A DNA stretch of 7,955 nucleotides from Clostridiales bacterium (GTDB lineage: Bacteria > Bacillota > Clostridia > Lachnospirales > Lachnospiraceae): assembly GCA_019420405.1 (NCBI GenBank), contig JAHZHF010000136.1, forward strand, positions 1-7,955. The letters are read 5' to 3'. Position numbers and translations under genes: made by a program. This document shows, piece by piece, positions 1 to 6,017 of this stretch (position 1 is its first letter; every line of letters begins with the position of its first letter). The notes under the pieces were generated by a model. It ran no database searches and was not told the DNA's origin. It saw nothing but the letters and a program-made list of their open reading frames with translations.

Positions 1-164
1 GTAACAGTTCAGCCCGCGCCATTCGTAAAACCGCACTTCGTGCTAATTGCGGCTGCCGCCGCTGTTTTACTCATATACGGGCGCTCAGCTCATAGGGCTG
101 CACGATCGAAAAATCATGCTCGCATGATTTTCTCTCACGATCAGCCCTATGGCTGAACTGTTAC
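1..164. repeat. Nested palindromic repeat (copy 1) upstream of pfkA
   Basis: The outer ends form a perfect 14-bp inverted repeat: GTAACAGTTCAGCC at 1-14 and GGCTGAACTGTTAC at 151-164. Inside is a second long hairpin: CATAGGGCTG (91-100) pairs with CAGCCCTATG (142-151), ATCG (104-107) with CGAT (138-141), and AAAATCATGC (110-119) with GCATGATTTT (122-131). A further pairing is GTAAAAC (25-31) with GTTTTAC (64-70), and GCCCG (12-16) with CGGGC (78-82). Bases 84-100 look like a worn copy of the left end, so this may be two repeat units fused together. No T-run follows the stems, so it is not a standard intrinsic terminator. The same end sequences recur at 1286-1341, which supports a dispersed repeat family. 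The element could extend left of the window. It could also be transcribed as a structured leader of the next gene. The structure is certain; its nature is inference. Confidence 0.75.
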
Positions 165-189
165 AGTAAATCAAAGGAGGAAATCAGCT

Positions 190-1266
190 ATGTTACGAAT
201 CGGAATGTTGACAAGCGGAGGGGACTGTCAGGCACTCAATGCGGCAATGCGCGGAGTTGTAAAGGGACTCTCATCCAAGAGAGACGATGTGGAGATCTAC
301 GGATTTAAGGATGGATATAAAGGTCTGATTTATGCAGATTTTGATATGCTGACATCCAAGGATTTTTCGGGAATTCTGACAAGAGGCGGTACGATTCTCG
401 GGACATCGAGACAGCCGTTTAAACTGATGAGAGTTCCGGATAAAGACGGACTGGACAAGGTGGAAGCGATGAAGCACACCTATCATAAACTGAACTTAAA
501 CTGTCTGGTAATTCTCGGAGGAAACGGGACGCATAAGACTGCAAACCTTCTGAGAGAAGAAGGGCTTAATGTGATCACTCTTCCGAAGACGATCGACAAT
601 GATCTCTGGGGGACGGAGATGACATTCGGATTCCAGAGCGCGGTTGATATTGCGACAGATACGATCGACAGGATTCATACGACGGCCACTTCACACAGCC
701 GTGTATTTATCATCGAGGTAATGGGACATAAGGTAGGACATGTGACGCTTCACGCGGGAATTGCAGGCGGAGCGGATATCATCCTTCTTCCGGAGATTCC
801 GTATGACATCAAGGTGATCAAGAGGGTGATCGAGGGACGCTCAAAAGCGGGCAAACCGTTCACAATTCTTGCGGTTGCAGAGGGCGCGATCTCCAAAGAG
901 GACGCCAAGTTAAAGAAGAAAGAGTACAAAGAGAAAATTGCAAAGAGGAAATATCCTTCGATCGCATATGAGCTGGCCGAGCAGATCGAGAAAGAGACGG
1001 ACAAGGAAGTCCGCATTACGGTTCCCGGACATACCCAGAGGGGCGGCGAGCCATGCGCTTACGACAGAGTGATCGCAACAAGAGTCGGGGCGAAGGCGGC
1101 GGAGCTGATCCTGGAAGGTAAGTTCGGATATATGGTTGCTTTAAAGGGCGGCGAAACGACAAAGGTGCCGCTGGAAGAAGTAGCCGGAAAGTTAAAGTAC
1201 GTTGACCCGAAATGCAGTCTGATCAAAGAAGCGAAGATGATTGGCATCAGCTTTGGGGATGAGTAA
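190..1266 (+). CDS. pfkA: 6-phosphofructokinase (PfkA family, mixed donor-site motif)
   Basis: It phosphorylates fructose 6-phosphate to fructose 1,6-bisphosphate, the committed step of glycolysis, in the cytoplasm. The 358-residue length fits the family, slightly longer than E. coli PfkA. Visible motifs are the N-terminal GGD (10-12), RGG-LGTSR (66-74), GGNGT (110-114), the catalytic PKTIDND loop (132-138, with D136 as the likely base), R171, MGH (178-180), EGA (231-233) and GHTQRGG (280-286). Residues 238-255 form a lysine-rich insertion. In established PFK comparisons, Gly at the E. coli 104 position goes with ATP use, and Lys at position 124 is typical of pyrophosphate enzymes. This protein has Gly113 and Lys133, so it combines the two. 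Gly at position 104 makes ATP the more likely donor, but this is not settled by sequence. The start is set by AAAGGAGG at 173-180, 9 nt upstream. It stands alone between two palindromic repeats, and I find no convincing promoter in the window. Confidence 0.95.
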   Translation: MLRIGMLTSGGDCQALNAAMRGVVKGLSSKRDDVEIYGFKDGYKGLIYADFDMLTSKDFSGILTRGGTILGTSRQPFKLMRVPDKDGLDKVEAMKHTYHKLNLNCLVILGGNGTHKTANLLREEGLNVITLPKTIDNDLWGTEMTFGFQSAVDIATDTIDRIHTTATSHSRVFIIEVMGHKVGHVTLHAGIAGGADIILLPEIPYDIKVIKRVIEGRSKAGKPFTILAVAEGAISKEDAKLKKKEYKEKIAKRKYPSIAYELAEQIEKETDKEVRITVPGHTQRGGEPCAYDRVIATRVGAKAAELILEGKFGYMVALKGGETTKVPLEEVAGKLKYVDPKCSLIKEAKMIGISFGDE

Positions 1267-1285
1267 TACGGCGAGTATTGAATAT

Positions 1286-1341
1286 GTAACAGCTCAGCCA
1301 TGCAGCAAAATTGTTCTTGCACTGCATGGCTGAATTGTTCC
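1286..1341. repeat. 56-bp palindromic repeat (copy 2) with AATAT direct repeats
   Basis: The left arm starts GTAACAGCTCAGCC (1286-1299) and the right arm ends GGCTGAATTGTTCC (1328-1341). These are close to the ends of the repeat at 1-164. The inner stem is perfect: the last 12 bases of the left arm (1294-1305) pair with 1322-1333. A 16-nt loop lies at 1306-1321. The pentamer AATAT lies directly outside both ends (1281-1285 and 1342-1346), which looks like a target-site duplication. The variable inner stem with conserved ends resembles MITE- or REP-like elements. No T-run follows, so intrinsic terminator function is doubtful. It occupies most of the gap between pfkA and dnaX. Confidence 0.75.
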
Positions 1342-1377
1342 AATATGTAGAATTATTATTCAGGAGAGGAGCAGCAC

Positions 1378-3006
1378 ATGTCATATACGGCATTATACAG
1401 AAAATTCCGCCCGTCAGAGTTTGAGGATGTAAAGGGGCAGGATCATATCATTACAACATTGCAGAACCAGATCAAGGCAAACCGTATCGGACATGCATAC
1501 CTGTTCTGTGGGACAAGAGGAACAGGAAAGACAACTGTGGCGAAGATATTCGCAAAGGCGGTGAACTGCGAACATCCGGTGGACGGCAGTCCCTGCGGGG
1601 AGTGCGAGATGTGCAGGTCGATCGCGGCGGGGACGTCCATGAATGTGATTGAGATCGACGCGGCTTCCAACAACGGAGTGGACAATATCCGTGAGATCCG
1701 GGAAGAGGTTGCGTACCGTCCGACGGAGGGGCGCTACAAGGTCTATATCATTGACGAGGTGCATATGTTGTCCATAGGCGCATTCAACGCTCTGCTCAAG
1801 ACACTGGAGGAACCGCCGGAATATGTGATCTTCATTCTGGCGACCACGGAGGTCCATAAGATACCGATTACAATCCTGTCCAGGTGTCAGCACTATGATT
1901 TTAAGCGGATCAGCATCGAGACGATCACAGCCCGGATGAGGGAGCTGATGAACACGGAACATGTGGATGTGGAGGAGAAGGCGCTGCGCTATATCGCGAA
2001 GGCTGCCGACGGGTCTATGAGAGACGCATTAAGTCTCCTGGATCAGTGCATCGCGTTTTATCTGGGACAGAAACTCACCTATGACAACGTGCTGGAGGTT
2101 CTGGGAGCTGTGGACACGGATGTGTTCAGCCGGCTTCTGCGTCTGGTGATCGACCGGGATGTGGCCGGGGTACTGGATGTCGTTGAGGAACTGGTGATGC
2201 AGGGAAGGGAACTGACCCAGCTTGCGGCCGATTTTACCTGGTATCTGAGGAACTTGCTTCTGGTAAAAACTTCTGATAATATAGAGGATGTTCTGGATGT
2301 ATCGACAGAAAACATGATGCAGCTGAAAGAAGAGGCTCAGATGATCGAGCCGGATATGCTCTTCCGGTATATCCGTATTTTCTCGGAGCTTTCCGGGCAG
2401 CTTAAGTATGCCACGCAGAAGAGGGTTATGCTGGAAGTGGCCCTGATCAAGCTGTGCACGCCGGCCATGGAGACGGAGAAGGACTCTCTTCTGGACCGGA
2501 TTCGCGCGGTGGAGGAGAAGGTAGAGAAAGGGATGGCTGCCGGAGGCGCAGAGCGGGTCGTATATGTGAACGGCGACGGAAGTATGCCTGACGGTGCAGG
2601 CGGCTTTGGCGGAGGTTATCCGGACGGCATGTACGGTGGCGGTTCCGGAGGTGCCGGGGCGAAACGGCCGGAGCTTCCGAATGCGATTCCGGAGGACGTG
2701 CAGGAAGTGGTGAAGAACTTCCGGTCTATTGCGGATGAAGCGTCCGGCATGGTCAGAGGCTATCTTAAGAAGGCGAGACTGAGTCTTGGCGGAGACAACA
2801 GGCTGCTCATCGTACTTCCCGACAGTCTGGCGGCGAGTGTGGTCGGAAGAGAAGACCACGTGCAGGAGCTTGAGACACTGATTGAGAATAAGATCGGGAA
2901 AAAAGTAGAAGTGGAAGTGCGGTATGTAGAGGAAGGCAGACATTTTGAAGATACATTTGTTGATATAGAACAGAAGATCAATATGGAGATAACAGTGGAG
3001 GATTAA
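1378..3006 (+). CDS. dnaX: DNA polymerase III subunit gamma/tau
   Basis: This is the AAA+ motor of the replicative clamp loader, which opens the beta clamp and places it on primed DNA. Its C-terminal part normally contacts the polymerase. Visible elements are Walker A GTRGTGKT (45-52), a zinc module with C64, C73, C76 and C79, Walker B IIDEVH (124-129), LEEPP (143-147), the arginine-finger motif SRC (168-170) and sensor-2 region GSMRDALS (212-219). The helical collar domain follows to about residue 360. A Gly-rich linker (about 399-428) then leads to a C-terminal domain (about 435-542). The 542 residues are close to the usual Gram-positive tau length. AGGAG at 1362-1366 supports the start. 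The six-A run at 2899-2904 is read as two Lys codons near the end and does not match the E. coli-type frameshift heptamer phase. It heads a tight cluster with ybaB and recR. Confidence 0.97.
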   Translation: MSYTALYRKFRPSEFEDVKGQDHIITTLQNQIKANRIGHAYLFCGTRGTGKTTVAKIFAKAVNCEHPVDGSPCGECEMCRSIAAGTSMNVIEIDAASNNGVDNIREIREEVAYRPTEGRYKVYIIDEVHMLSIGAFNALLKTLEEPPEYVIFILATTEVHKIPITILSRCQHYDFKRISIETITARMRELMNTEHVDVEEKALRYIAKAADGSMRDALSLLDQCIAFYLGQKLTYDNVLEVLGAVDTDVFSRLLRLVIDRDVAGVLDVVEELVMQGRELTQLAADFTWYLRNLLLVKTSDNIEDVLDVSTENMMQLKEEAQMIEPDMLFRYIRIFSELSGQLKYATQKRVMLEVALIKLCTPAMETEKDSLLDRIRAVEEKVEKGMAAGGAERVVYVNGDGSMPDGAGGFGGGYPDGMYGGGSGGAGAKRPELPNAIPEDVQEVVKNFRSIADEASGMVRGYLKKARLSLGGDNRLLIVLPDSLAASVVGREDHVQELETLIENKIGKKVEVEVRYVEEGRHFEDTFVDIEQKINMEITVED

Positions 3007-3009
3007 GAA

Positions 3010-3363
3010 ATGGCGAAAAGAGGCGGATTCCCGGGCGGAGGAATGCCGGGAAATATGGCAAATCTGATGAAGCAGGCGCAGAAGATGCAGCGTCAGATGG
3101 AGGAGCAGCAGAAAGAGCTGGAGACGAAGGAGTTCACAGCGGCAGCAGGCGGCGGGGCGGTTGAAGTAACTGTTTCCGGTAAGAGAGAAGTTCTGAAGGT
3201 AAAACTTTCAGAGGAAGTTGTAGACCCCGATGATATCGAGATGCTGGAGGACCTGATCGTTGCGGCGACGAACGAGGCGCTCAGAAAGGTTGAAGAAGAG
3301 ACAGGCGCTGCCATGTCCAAGCTGACAGGCGGTCTTGGCGGCGGAATACCGGGGATGTTTTAA
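3010..3363 (+). CDS. ybaB: YbaB/EbfC family nucleoid-associated protein
   Basis: This is a small DNA-binding protein (117 residues) of the YbaB/EbfC family. Known members form dimers that bind DNA and the nucleoid. The sequence shows a Gly/Met-rich N-terminus (5-15) and a long Gln/Glu/Lys-rich helix with MKQAQKMQRQMEEQQ (about 20-40). A beta segment with AVEVTVSGKREV follows (about 50-62), then the conserved acidic stretch EVVDPDDIEMLEDLI (about 69-83) and a final helix with NEALRKVEEE. The Gly-rich end (107-117) is common in the family. The gene begins 3 nt after the dnaX stop, and its GGAGG (2997-3001) lies inside the end of dnaX, so translation is probably coupled. Position between dnaX and recR is the widely conserved arrangement and supports the call. 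Confidence 0.95.
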   Translation: MAKRGGFPGGGMPGNMANLMKQAQKMQRQMEEQQKELETKEFTAAAGGGAVEVTVSGKREVLKVKLSEEVVDPDDIEMLEDLIVAATNEALRKVEEETGAAMSKLTGGLGGGIPGMF

Positions 3364-3960
3364 ATGGAATATTACAGTAATCAGATCAGCCGCCTGATCG
3401 AAGAATTTTCCAGACTTCCGGGTATCGGGAGCAAGTCGGCTCAGCGTCTTGCATTTCACGTGATCAATATGCCCCTGGACCAGGTGGAAGCTCTGGCACA
3501 GTCGATTGTGGATGCACGGAAGAACGTGAGATACTGTAAGGAGTGCTGCACTTTGACGGACCGGGAGATCTGCCCGATCTGCAGCAACCCGGACCGGGAT
3601 AAGAAGACGATCATGGTGGTGGAGACTCCGCGCGATCTGGCAGCATATGAAAAGACAGGAAAATATAGCGGAGTGTATCATGTGCTTCACGGCGCAATCT
3701 CACCGATGCTTGGGATCGGGCCGGGGGATATCCGGCTCAAAGAGCTGATGGAACGGCTTCAGGGTGATGTGGATGAGGTAATCATCGCTACGAACTCCAG
3801 CCTGGAGGGCGAGACAACGGCCATGTATATCAGCAAGCTGATCAAGCCGGTTGGAATCAAGGTGAGCAGGATTGCGAGCGGAGTGCCCGTGGGAGGCGAC
3901 CTGGAGTATATTGATGAAGTAACTCTGCTGCGCGCCCTGGAGGGAAGAACGGAACTGTGA
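3364..3960 (+). CDS. recR: Recombination mediator protein RecR
   Basis: RecR works with RecO (and RecF) to load RecA on single-stranded DNA covered by SSB during gap and break repair. The 198-residue length is typical. Domains in order: an N-terminal helix-hairpin-helix region with LPGIGSKSAQRLAFH (18-32), a four-cysteine zinc finger (C58, C61, C70, C73), a Toprim domain starting at VVETPRD (about 84-90) and containing HGAISPMLGIGPGD (about 109-122), and a C-terminal part with YIDEVTLLRALEGR. The ATG directly abuts the TAA of the preceding ybaB gene (TAAATG at 3361-3366). There is no strong ribosome binding site, which suggests translational coupling. No odd residues were noticed. Confidence 0.97.
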   Translation: MEYYSNQISRLIEEFSRLPGIGSKSAQRLAFHVINMPLDQVEALAQSIVDARKNVRYCKECCTLTDREICPICSNPDRDKKTIMVVETPRDLAAYEKTGKYSGVYHVLHGAISPMLGIGPGDIRLKELMERLQGDVDEVIIATNSSLEGETTAMYISKLIKPVGIKVSRIASGVPVGGDLEYIDEVTLLRALEGRTEL

Positions 3961-3962
3961 GG
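3959..3962 (+). promoter_or_regulatory. Ribosome binding site that decides the lacI-type gene start
   Basis: GAGG overlaps the recR stop codon and lies 8 nt before the ATG at 3971. The longer reading would start at a GTG at 3962, which falls inside this GAGG. Its nearest upstream purine run (AGGGAAG, 3941-3947) is too far away. The ATG at 3971 is therefore preferred. Confidence 0.65.
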
Positions 3963-3970
3963 TGTCTGCC

Positions 3971-5125
3971 ATGGCTGGAAAAAAAGTGACATCATCGGAC
4001 GTGGCGAAGCTCGCCGGAGTATCTCAGGCCACGGTATCTATGGTACTGAATAAAAAATATAATGTCTCATTTTCTAAAGATGTGATCCGCAAAGTCGAGG
4101 AAGCGGCTGAGGAGCTGGGGTACGTGCTTCCCAGGCGGAAGGAGAGACGGGAAGAACGGCGGGAGAAACTGCTCGTGATCATCAGCCCGAATCTGACGAA
4201 TCCGTATTACGTGATGCTGCTTCAGGGGATTGAGTCCCGGGCGGCGGAACAGGGGTTCGGAATCTTTGTATGCAATACACAGAGAGATCTGAATCTGGAA
4301 GAGCGTTATTTGAAAATGATTCCTTCCATGAACCCGCACGGAATCATCTATATGTGCAATCCCAGCCAGTGCTTCATGGAACAGGTGGAAAAACTGTCGG
4401 AGAAAATCCCGGTGGTAGTCGTCAACAATCAGAATGAAAGGCTGAATGTGGACGCAGTGGATCTGGACAACTCCAAACTCGGGCGTATGATGGCCAGGCA
4501 TCTGCTGGAACTGGGACACAGGGATGTGGCGTATATCGCGCCGCCGCTTACCGTGAGACAGAAGCAGCGTTCCAAGAGAGTGGAGGGCTTCCTAAAAGAA
4601 TTTAAAAATGCGGGGCTTGGGGACCATGTGGTGATCAAGGCAGCAGACGAGCAGATCGACCGGGATGTGCCGGGAATTGATTCGGAATACCGGATCGGGT
4701 ACGATCTGACCAAAGAGCTGTTGAGAGAGCGGCAGGATCTGACAGCGATTGTGGGACTCAATGACATGATTGCATTCGGGATTATGGATGCGCTGTACGA
4801 TGAAAAATATAAAGTTCCGGGAGATATGTCCGTGATGGGGTGTGACAACACGCTCTTCGCCAAGGTAAAAAAGGTTTCCCTCACAACAATCGAGCATTTC
4901 GTTATCTATAAGGGCATGGATGCATGTGACATTATCATGAAAAAGATCGGTTCCCGCACGAAGAAATACACGGAGATCGAGCCCGTGAGCATCTATCACG
5001 TGGAGTATGAGCCCAAGGTTGTGGTGAGAGGAACGACGTCATATCCAAGGACGGATAAACTGCATGGGACACACAAGAAAAAATTAATAAAAACTGACAA
5101 TAATATTACTAATAAGAAATCTTAA
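3971..5125 (+). CDS. LacI family transcriptional regulator
   Basis: This is a sugar-responsive repressor or activator type protein of 384 residues. The N-terminal helix-turn-helix is clear: VTSSDVAKLAGVSQATVSMVLN (6-27). A periplasmic-binding-protein-like effector domain follows, with LLVIISPNLTNPYY (67-80), IPVVVVNN (146-153), VDLDN (163-167), LGHRDVAYI (181-189), GLNDMIAFGIMDAL (262-275) and VPGDMSVMGCDN (282-293). Two oddities stand out. The hinge (about 55-66) is a run of Arg and Glu instead of the usual PNxxAR-type hinge helix. The last 25-30 residues are Lys/Asn/Thr-rich and run into AT-rich DNA, making the protein longer than the usual 330-345. It directly follows recR, so it may share that transcript. 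It lies 227 nt before the transaldolase-transketolase operon, which is a plausible target. The effector is unknown. Confidence 0.92.
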   Translation: MAGKKVTSSDVAKLAGVSQATVSMVLNKKYNVSFSKDVIRKVEEAAEELGYVLPRRKERREERREKLLVIISPNLTNPYYVMLLQGIESRAAEQGFGIFVCNTQRDLNLEERYLKMIPSMNPHGIIYMCNPSQCFMEQVEKLSEKIPVVVVNNQNERLNVDAVDLDNSKLGRMMARHLLELGHRDVAYIAPPLTVRQKQRSKRVEGFLKEFKNAGLGDHVVIKAADEQIDRDVPGIDSEYRIGYDLTKELLRERQDLTAIVGLNDMIAFGIMDALYDEKYKVPGDMSVMGCDNTLFAKVKKVSLTTIEHFVIYKGMDACDIIMKKIGSRTKKYTEIEPVSIYHVEYEPKVVVRGTTSYPRTDKLHGTHKKKLIKTDNNITNKKS

Positions 5126-5200
5126 ATTTTTCTCTGGTATAAAATAAATCCGCTAATTTAAAGGAAAAATTGAAAGAAACGATTGTTAAATATTAATTAA

Positions 5201-5255
5201 TATTAATAAAAAACGGATAATAAACGCTTTTATTGGCTCGAATCTTTTATTAATA
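5201..5255. repeat. AT-only 11-bp inverted repeat around a palindrome
   Basis: TATTAATAAAA (5201-5211) is the exact reverse complement of TTTTATTAATA (5245-5255). The arms enclose the 16-bp palindrome at 5219-5234. Because both arms are only A and T in an AT-rich region, chance formation is possible. Confidence 0.5.
5219..5234. promoter_or_regulatory. Candidate LacI-type operator
   Basis: AATAAACGCTTTTATT has perfect 6-bp arms (AATAAA/TTTATT) and a central GC step, 14 of 16 positions symmetric. The size and shape suit a LacI-family operator. It matches the CcpA cre consensus only partly. It lies 34 bp upstream of the -35 box, and the LacI-type gene is immediately upstream. Which protein binds is inference. 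Confidence 0.4.
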
Positions 5256-5268
5256 ATTTTTAGAGGAG

Positions 5269-5297
5269 TTGACCAGGCTGTTTGAGACGGATATAAT
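5269..5297 (+). promoter_or_regulatory. Sigma-A-type promoter of the transaldolase-transketolase operon
   Basis: The -35 box TTGACC (5269-5274) and -10 box TATAAT (5292-5297) are separated by exactly 17 nt. This is five of six and six of six matches to consensus. Transcription would start near 5304, giving a leader of about 49 nt. Confidence 0.85.
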
Positions 5298-5320
5298 CAG
5301 GACATAAGGCAGTTTTTTGA

Positions 5321-5336
5321 TGAAAATTCCGTTTCA
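5321..5336. promoter_or_regulatory. Palindrome in the 5' leader, touching the ribosome binding site
   Basis: TGAAA (5321-5325) and TTTCA (5332-5336) are inverted arms around the six bases ATTCCG. The last base is the first A of AAGGAGG. It could be an operator downstream of the start site or a weak RNA hairpin. The arms look like those of cre sites, but the centre is 6 nt instead of 4 and lacks a central CG. Confidence 0.3.
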
Positions 5337-5342
5337 AGGAGG
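5336..5342 (+). promoter_or_regulatory. Ribosome binding site that decides the transaldolase start
   Basis: AAGGAGG lies 10 nt before the ATG at 5353. A longer in-frame reading from a TTG at 5317 or ATG at 5320 would place this site inside the gene and add residues not seen in the family, so those starts are rejected. Confidence 0.85.
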
Positions 5343-5352
5343 TAGTACTAAG

Positions 5353-6006
5353 ATGAGATTTTTTATTGACACAGCAAATGTAGACGATATCAGAAAAGCC
5401 AATGATATGGGCGTAATCTGCGGAGTGACGACGAACCCGTCTCTGATTGCAAAGGAAGGCCGCGTGTTTGAAGAGGTGATCGCGGAGATCGCTTCCATCG
5501 TGGACGGACCGATCAGCGGAGAAGTCAAAGCAACTACAACAGACGCGGAGGGAATGATCAGAGAAGGGCGTGAGATCGCCAAGATCCATCCGAATATGGT
5601 AGTTAAAATTCCTATGACCGTAGAGGGGCTCAAAGCAGTGAAAGTGCTTGCAGCTGAGGGGATCAAGACGAATGTGACTCTGATCTTTACGGCAAACCAG
5701 GCGCTTCTTGCGGCGAGGGCCGGAGCAACATATGTTTCCCCGTTTTTGGGAAGACTGGATGATATCTCAGTGAGAGGCGTGGATCTGATCCGTGAGATTG
5801 CTGAGATTTTTGAAATCGCCGGAATAGAGACTGAGATCATCGCGGCGAGCGTGCGCAACCCGATGCACATCACGGACTGCGCGCTGGCCGGAGCGGATAT
5901 CGCGACTGTGCCGTACAAAGTGATCGAGCAGATGACACATCATCCGCTGACTGATGCGGGAATCAGAAAATTCCAGGATGACTACAGGGCTGTGTTTGGA
6001 GAGTAA
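5353..6006 (+). CDS. Transaldolase, small MipB/TalC type
   Basis: It moves a three-carbon dihydroxyacetone unit between sedoheptulose 7-phosphate and glyceraldehyde 3-phosphate, making erythrose 4-phosphate and fructose 6-phosphate. The pathway is the non-oxidative pentose phosphate pathway in the cytoplasm. The protein begins MRFFIDTANVDDIRKA, and its 217 residues fit the short transaldolase / fructose-6-phosphate aldolase (FSA) subfamily. Likely active-site residues are D6, N28 (TTNPS), the Schiff-base K85 (VVKIP), R134, and S167/R169 in AASVRN. E57 (GEVKA) and F131 (SPFLGR) occupy the places where E. coli FSA has Gln59 and Tyr131. True transaldolases have Glu and Phe there, so transaldolase is favoured over FSA. 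It is the first gene of an operon with the two transketolase halves, driven by the promoter at 5269-5297. Confidence 0.93.
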   Translation: MRFFIDTANVDDIRKANDMGVICGVTTNPSLIAKEGRVFEEVIAEIASIVDGPISGEVKATTTDAEGMIREGREIAKIHPNMVVKIPMTVEGLKAVKVLAAEGIKTNVTLIFTANQALLAARAGATYVSPFLGRLDDISVRGVDLIREIAEIFEIAGIETEIIAASVRNPMHITDCALAGADIATVPYKVIEQMTHHPLTDAGIRKFQDDYRAVFGE

Positions 6007-6017
6007 AGGAGAAATTT

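Larger units (their letters stand above)
5126..5352 (+). other. AT-rich intergenic control region
   Basis: This 227-nt gap is strikingly rich in A and T, especially 5126-5265, compared with the genes on both sides. It contains an AT-only inverted repeat (5201-5211 with 5245-5255), a 16-bp palindrome between those arms, a near-consensus promoter and a second palindrome beside the ribosome binding site. An extended -10-like TGGTATAAA (5135-5143) has no good -35 box. No hairpin-plus-T-run terminator for the upstream regulator gene is visible. Confidence 0.7.

Noticed and set aside
1286..1341. Intrinsic terminator of pfkA
   Set aside because: The stem is strong, but no T-run follows the right arm. 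The shared ends with 1-164 and flanking AATAT fit a dispersed repeat better.
1317..1346. Promoter for dnaX (TTGCAC, 18 nt, CAATAT)
   Set aside because: Both boxes match consensus poorly and lie in the repeat; not supported.
1342..1377. Small SRP RNA gene upstream of dnaX, as found in many Firmicutes
   Set aside because: The free space between repeat and ribosome binding site is too short, and no SRP Alu/S-domain motif is visible.
2899..2905. Run of six A followed by G in dnaX as a programmed frameshift site
   Set aside because: The zero frame reads GGG AAA AAA GTA, not the AAA AAG phase needed for the E. coli-type slip. It is also only about 35 codons from the stop, so a slip would not give a gamma-like product.
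2029..2943. A 304-codon open frame on the minus strand within dnaX
   Set aside because: It lies entirely inside a certain gene, has no recognisable domain and a composition typical of antisense shadow frames.
3962..3970. GTG start of the LacI-type gene adding three residues
   Set aside because: The GTG overlaps the only good ribosome binding site, which is correctly spaced for the ATG at 3971.
5171..5190. CcpA cre site around GAAACGATTG
   Set aside because: Outer positions of the cre consensus do not match, and the site is not symmetric.
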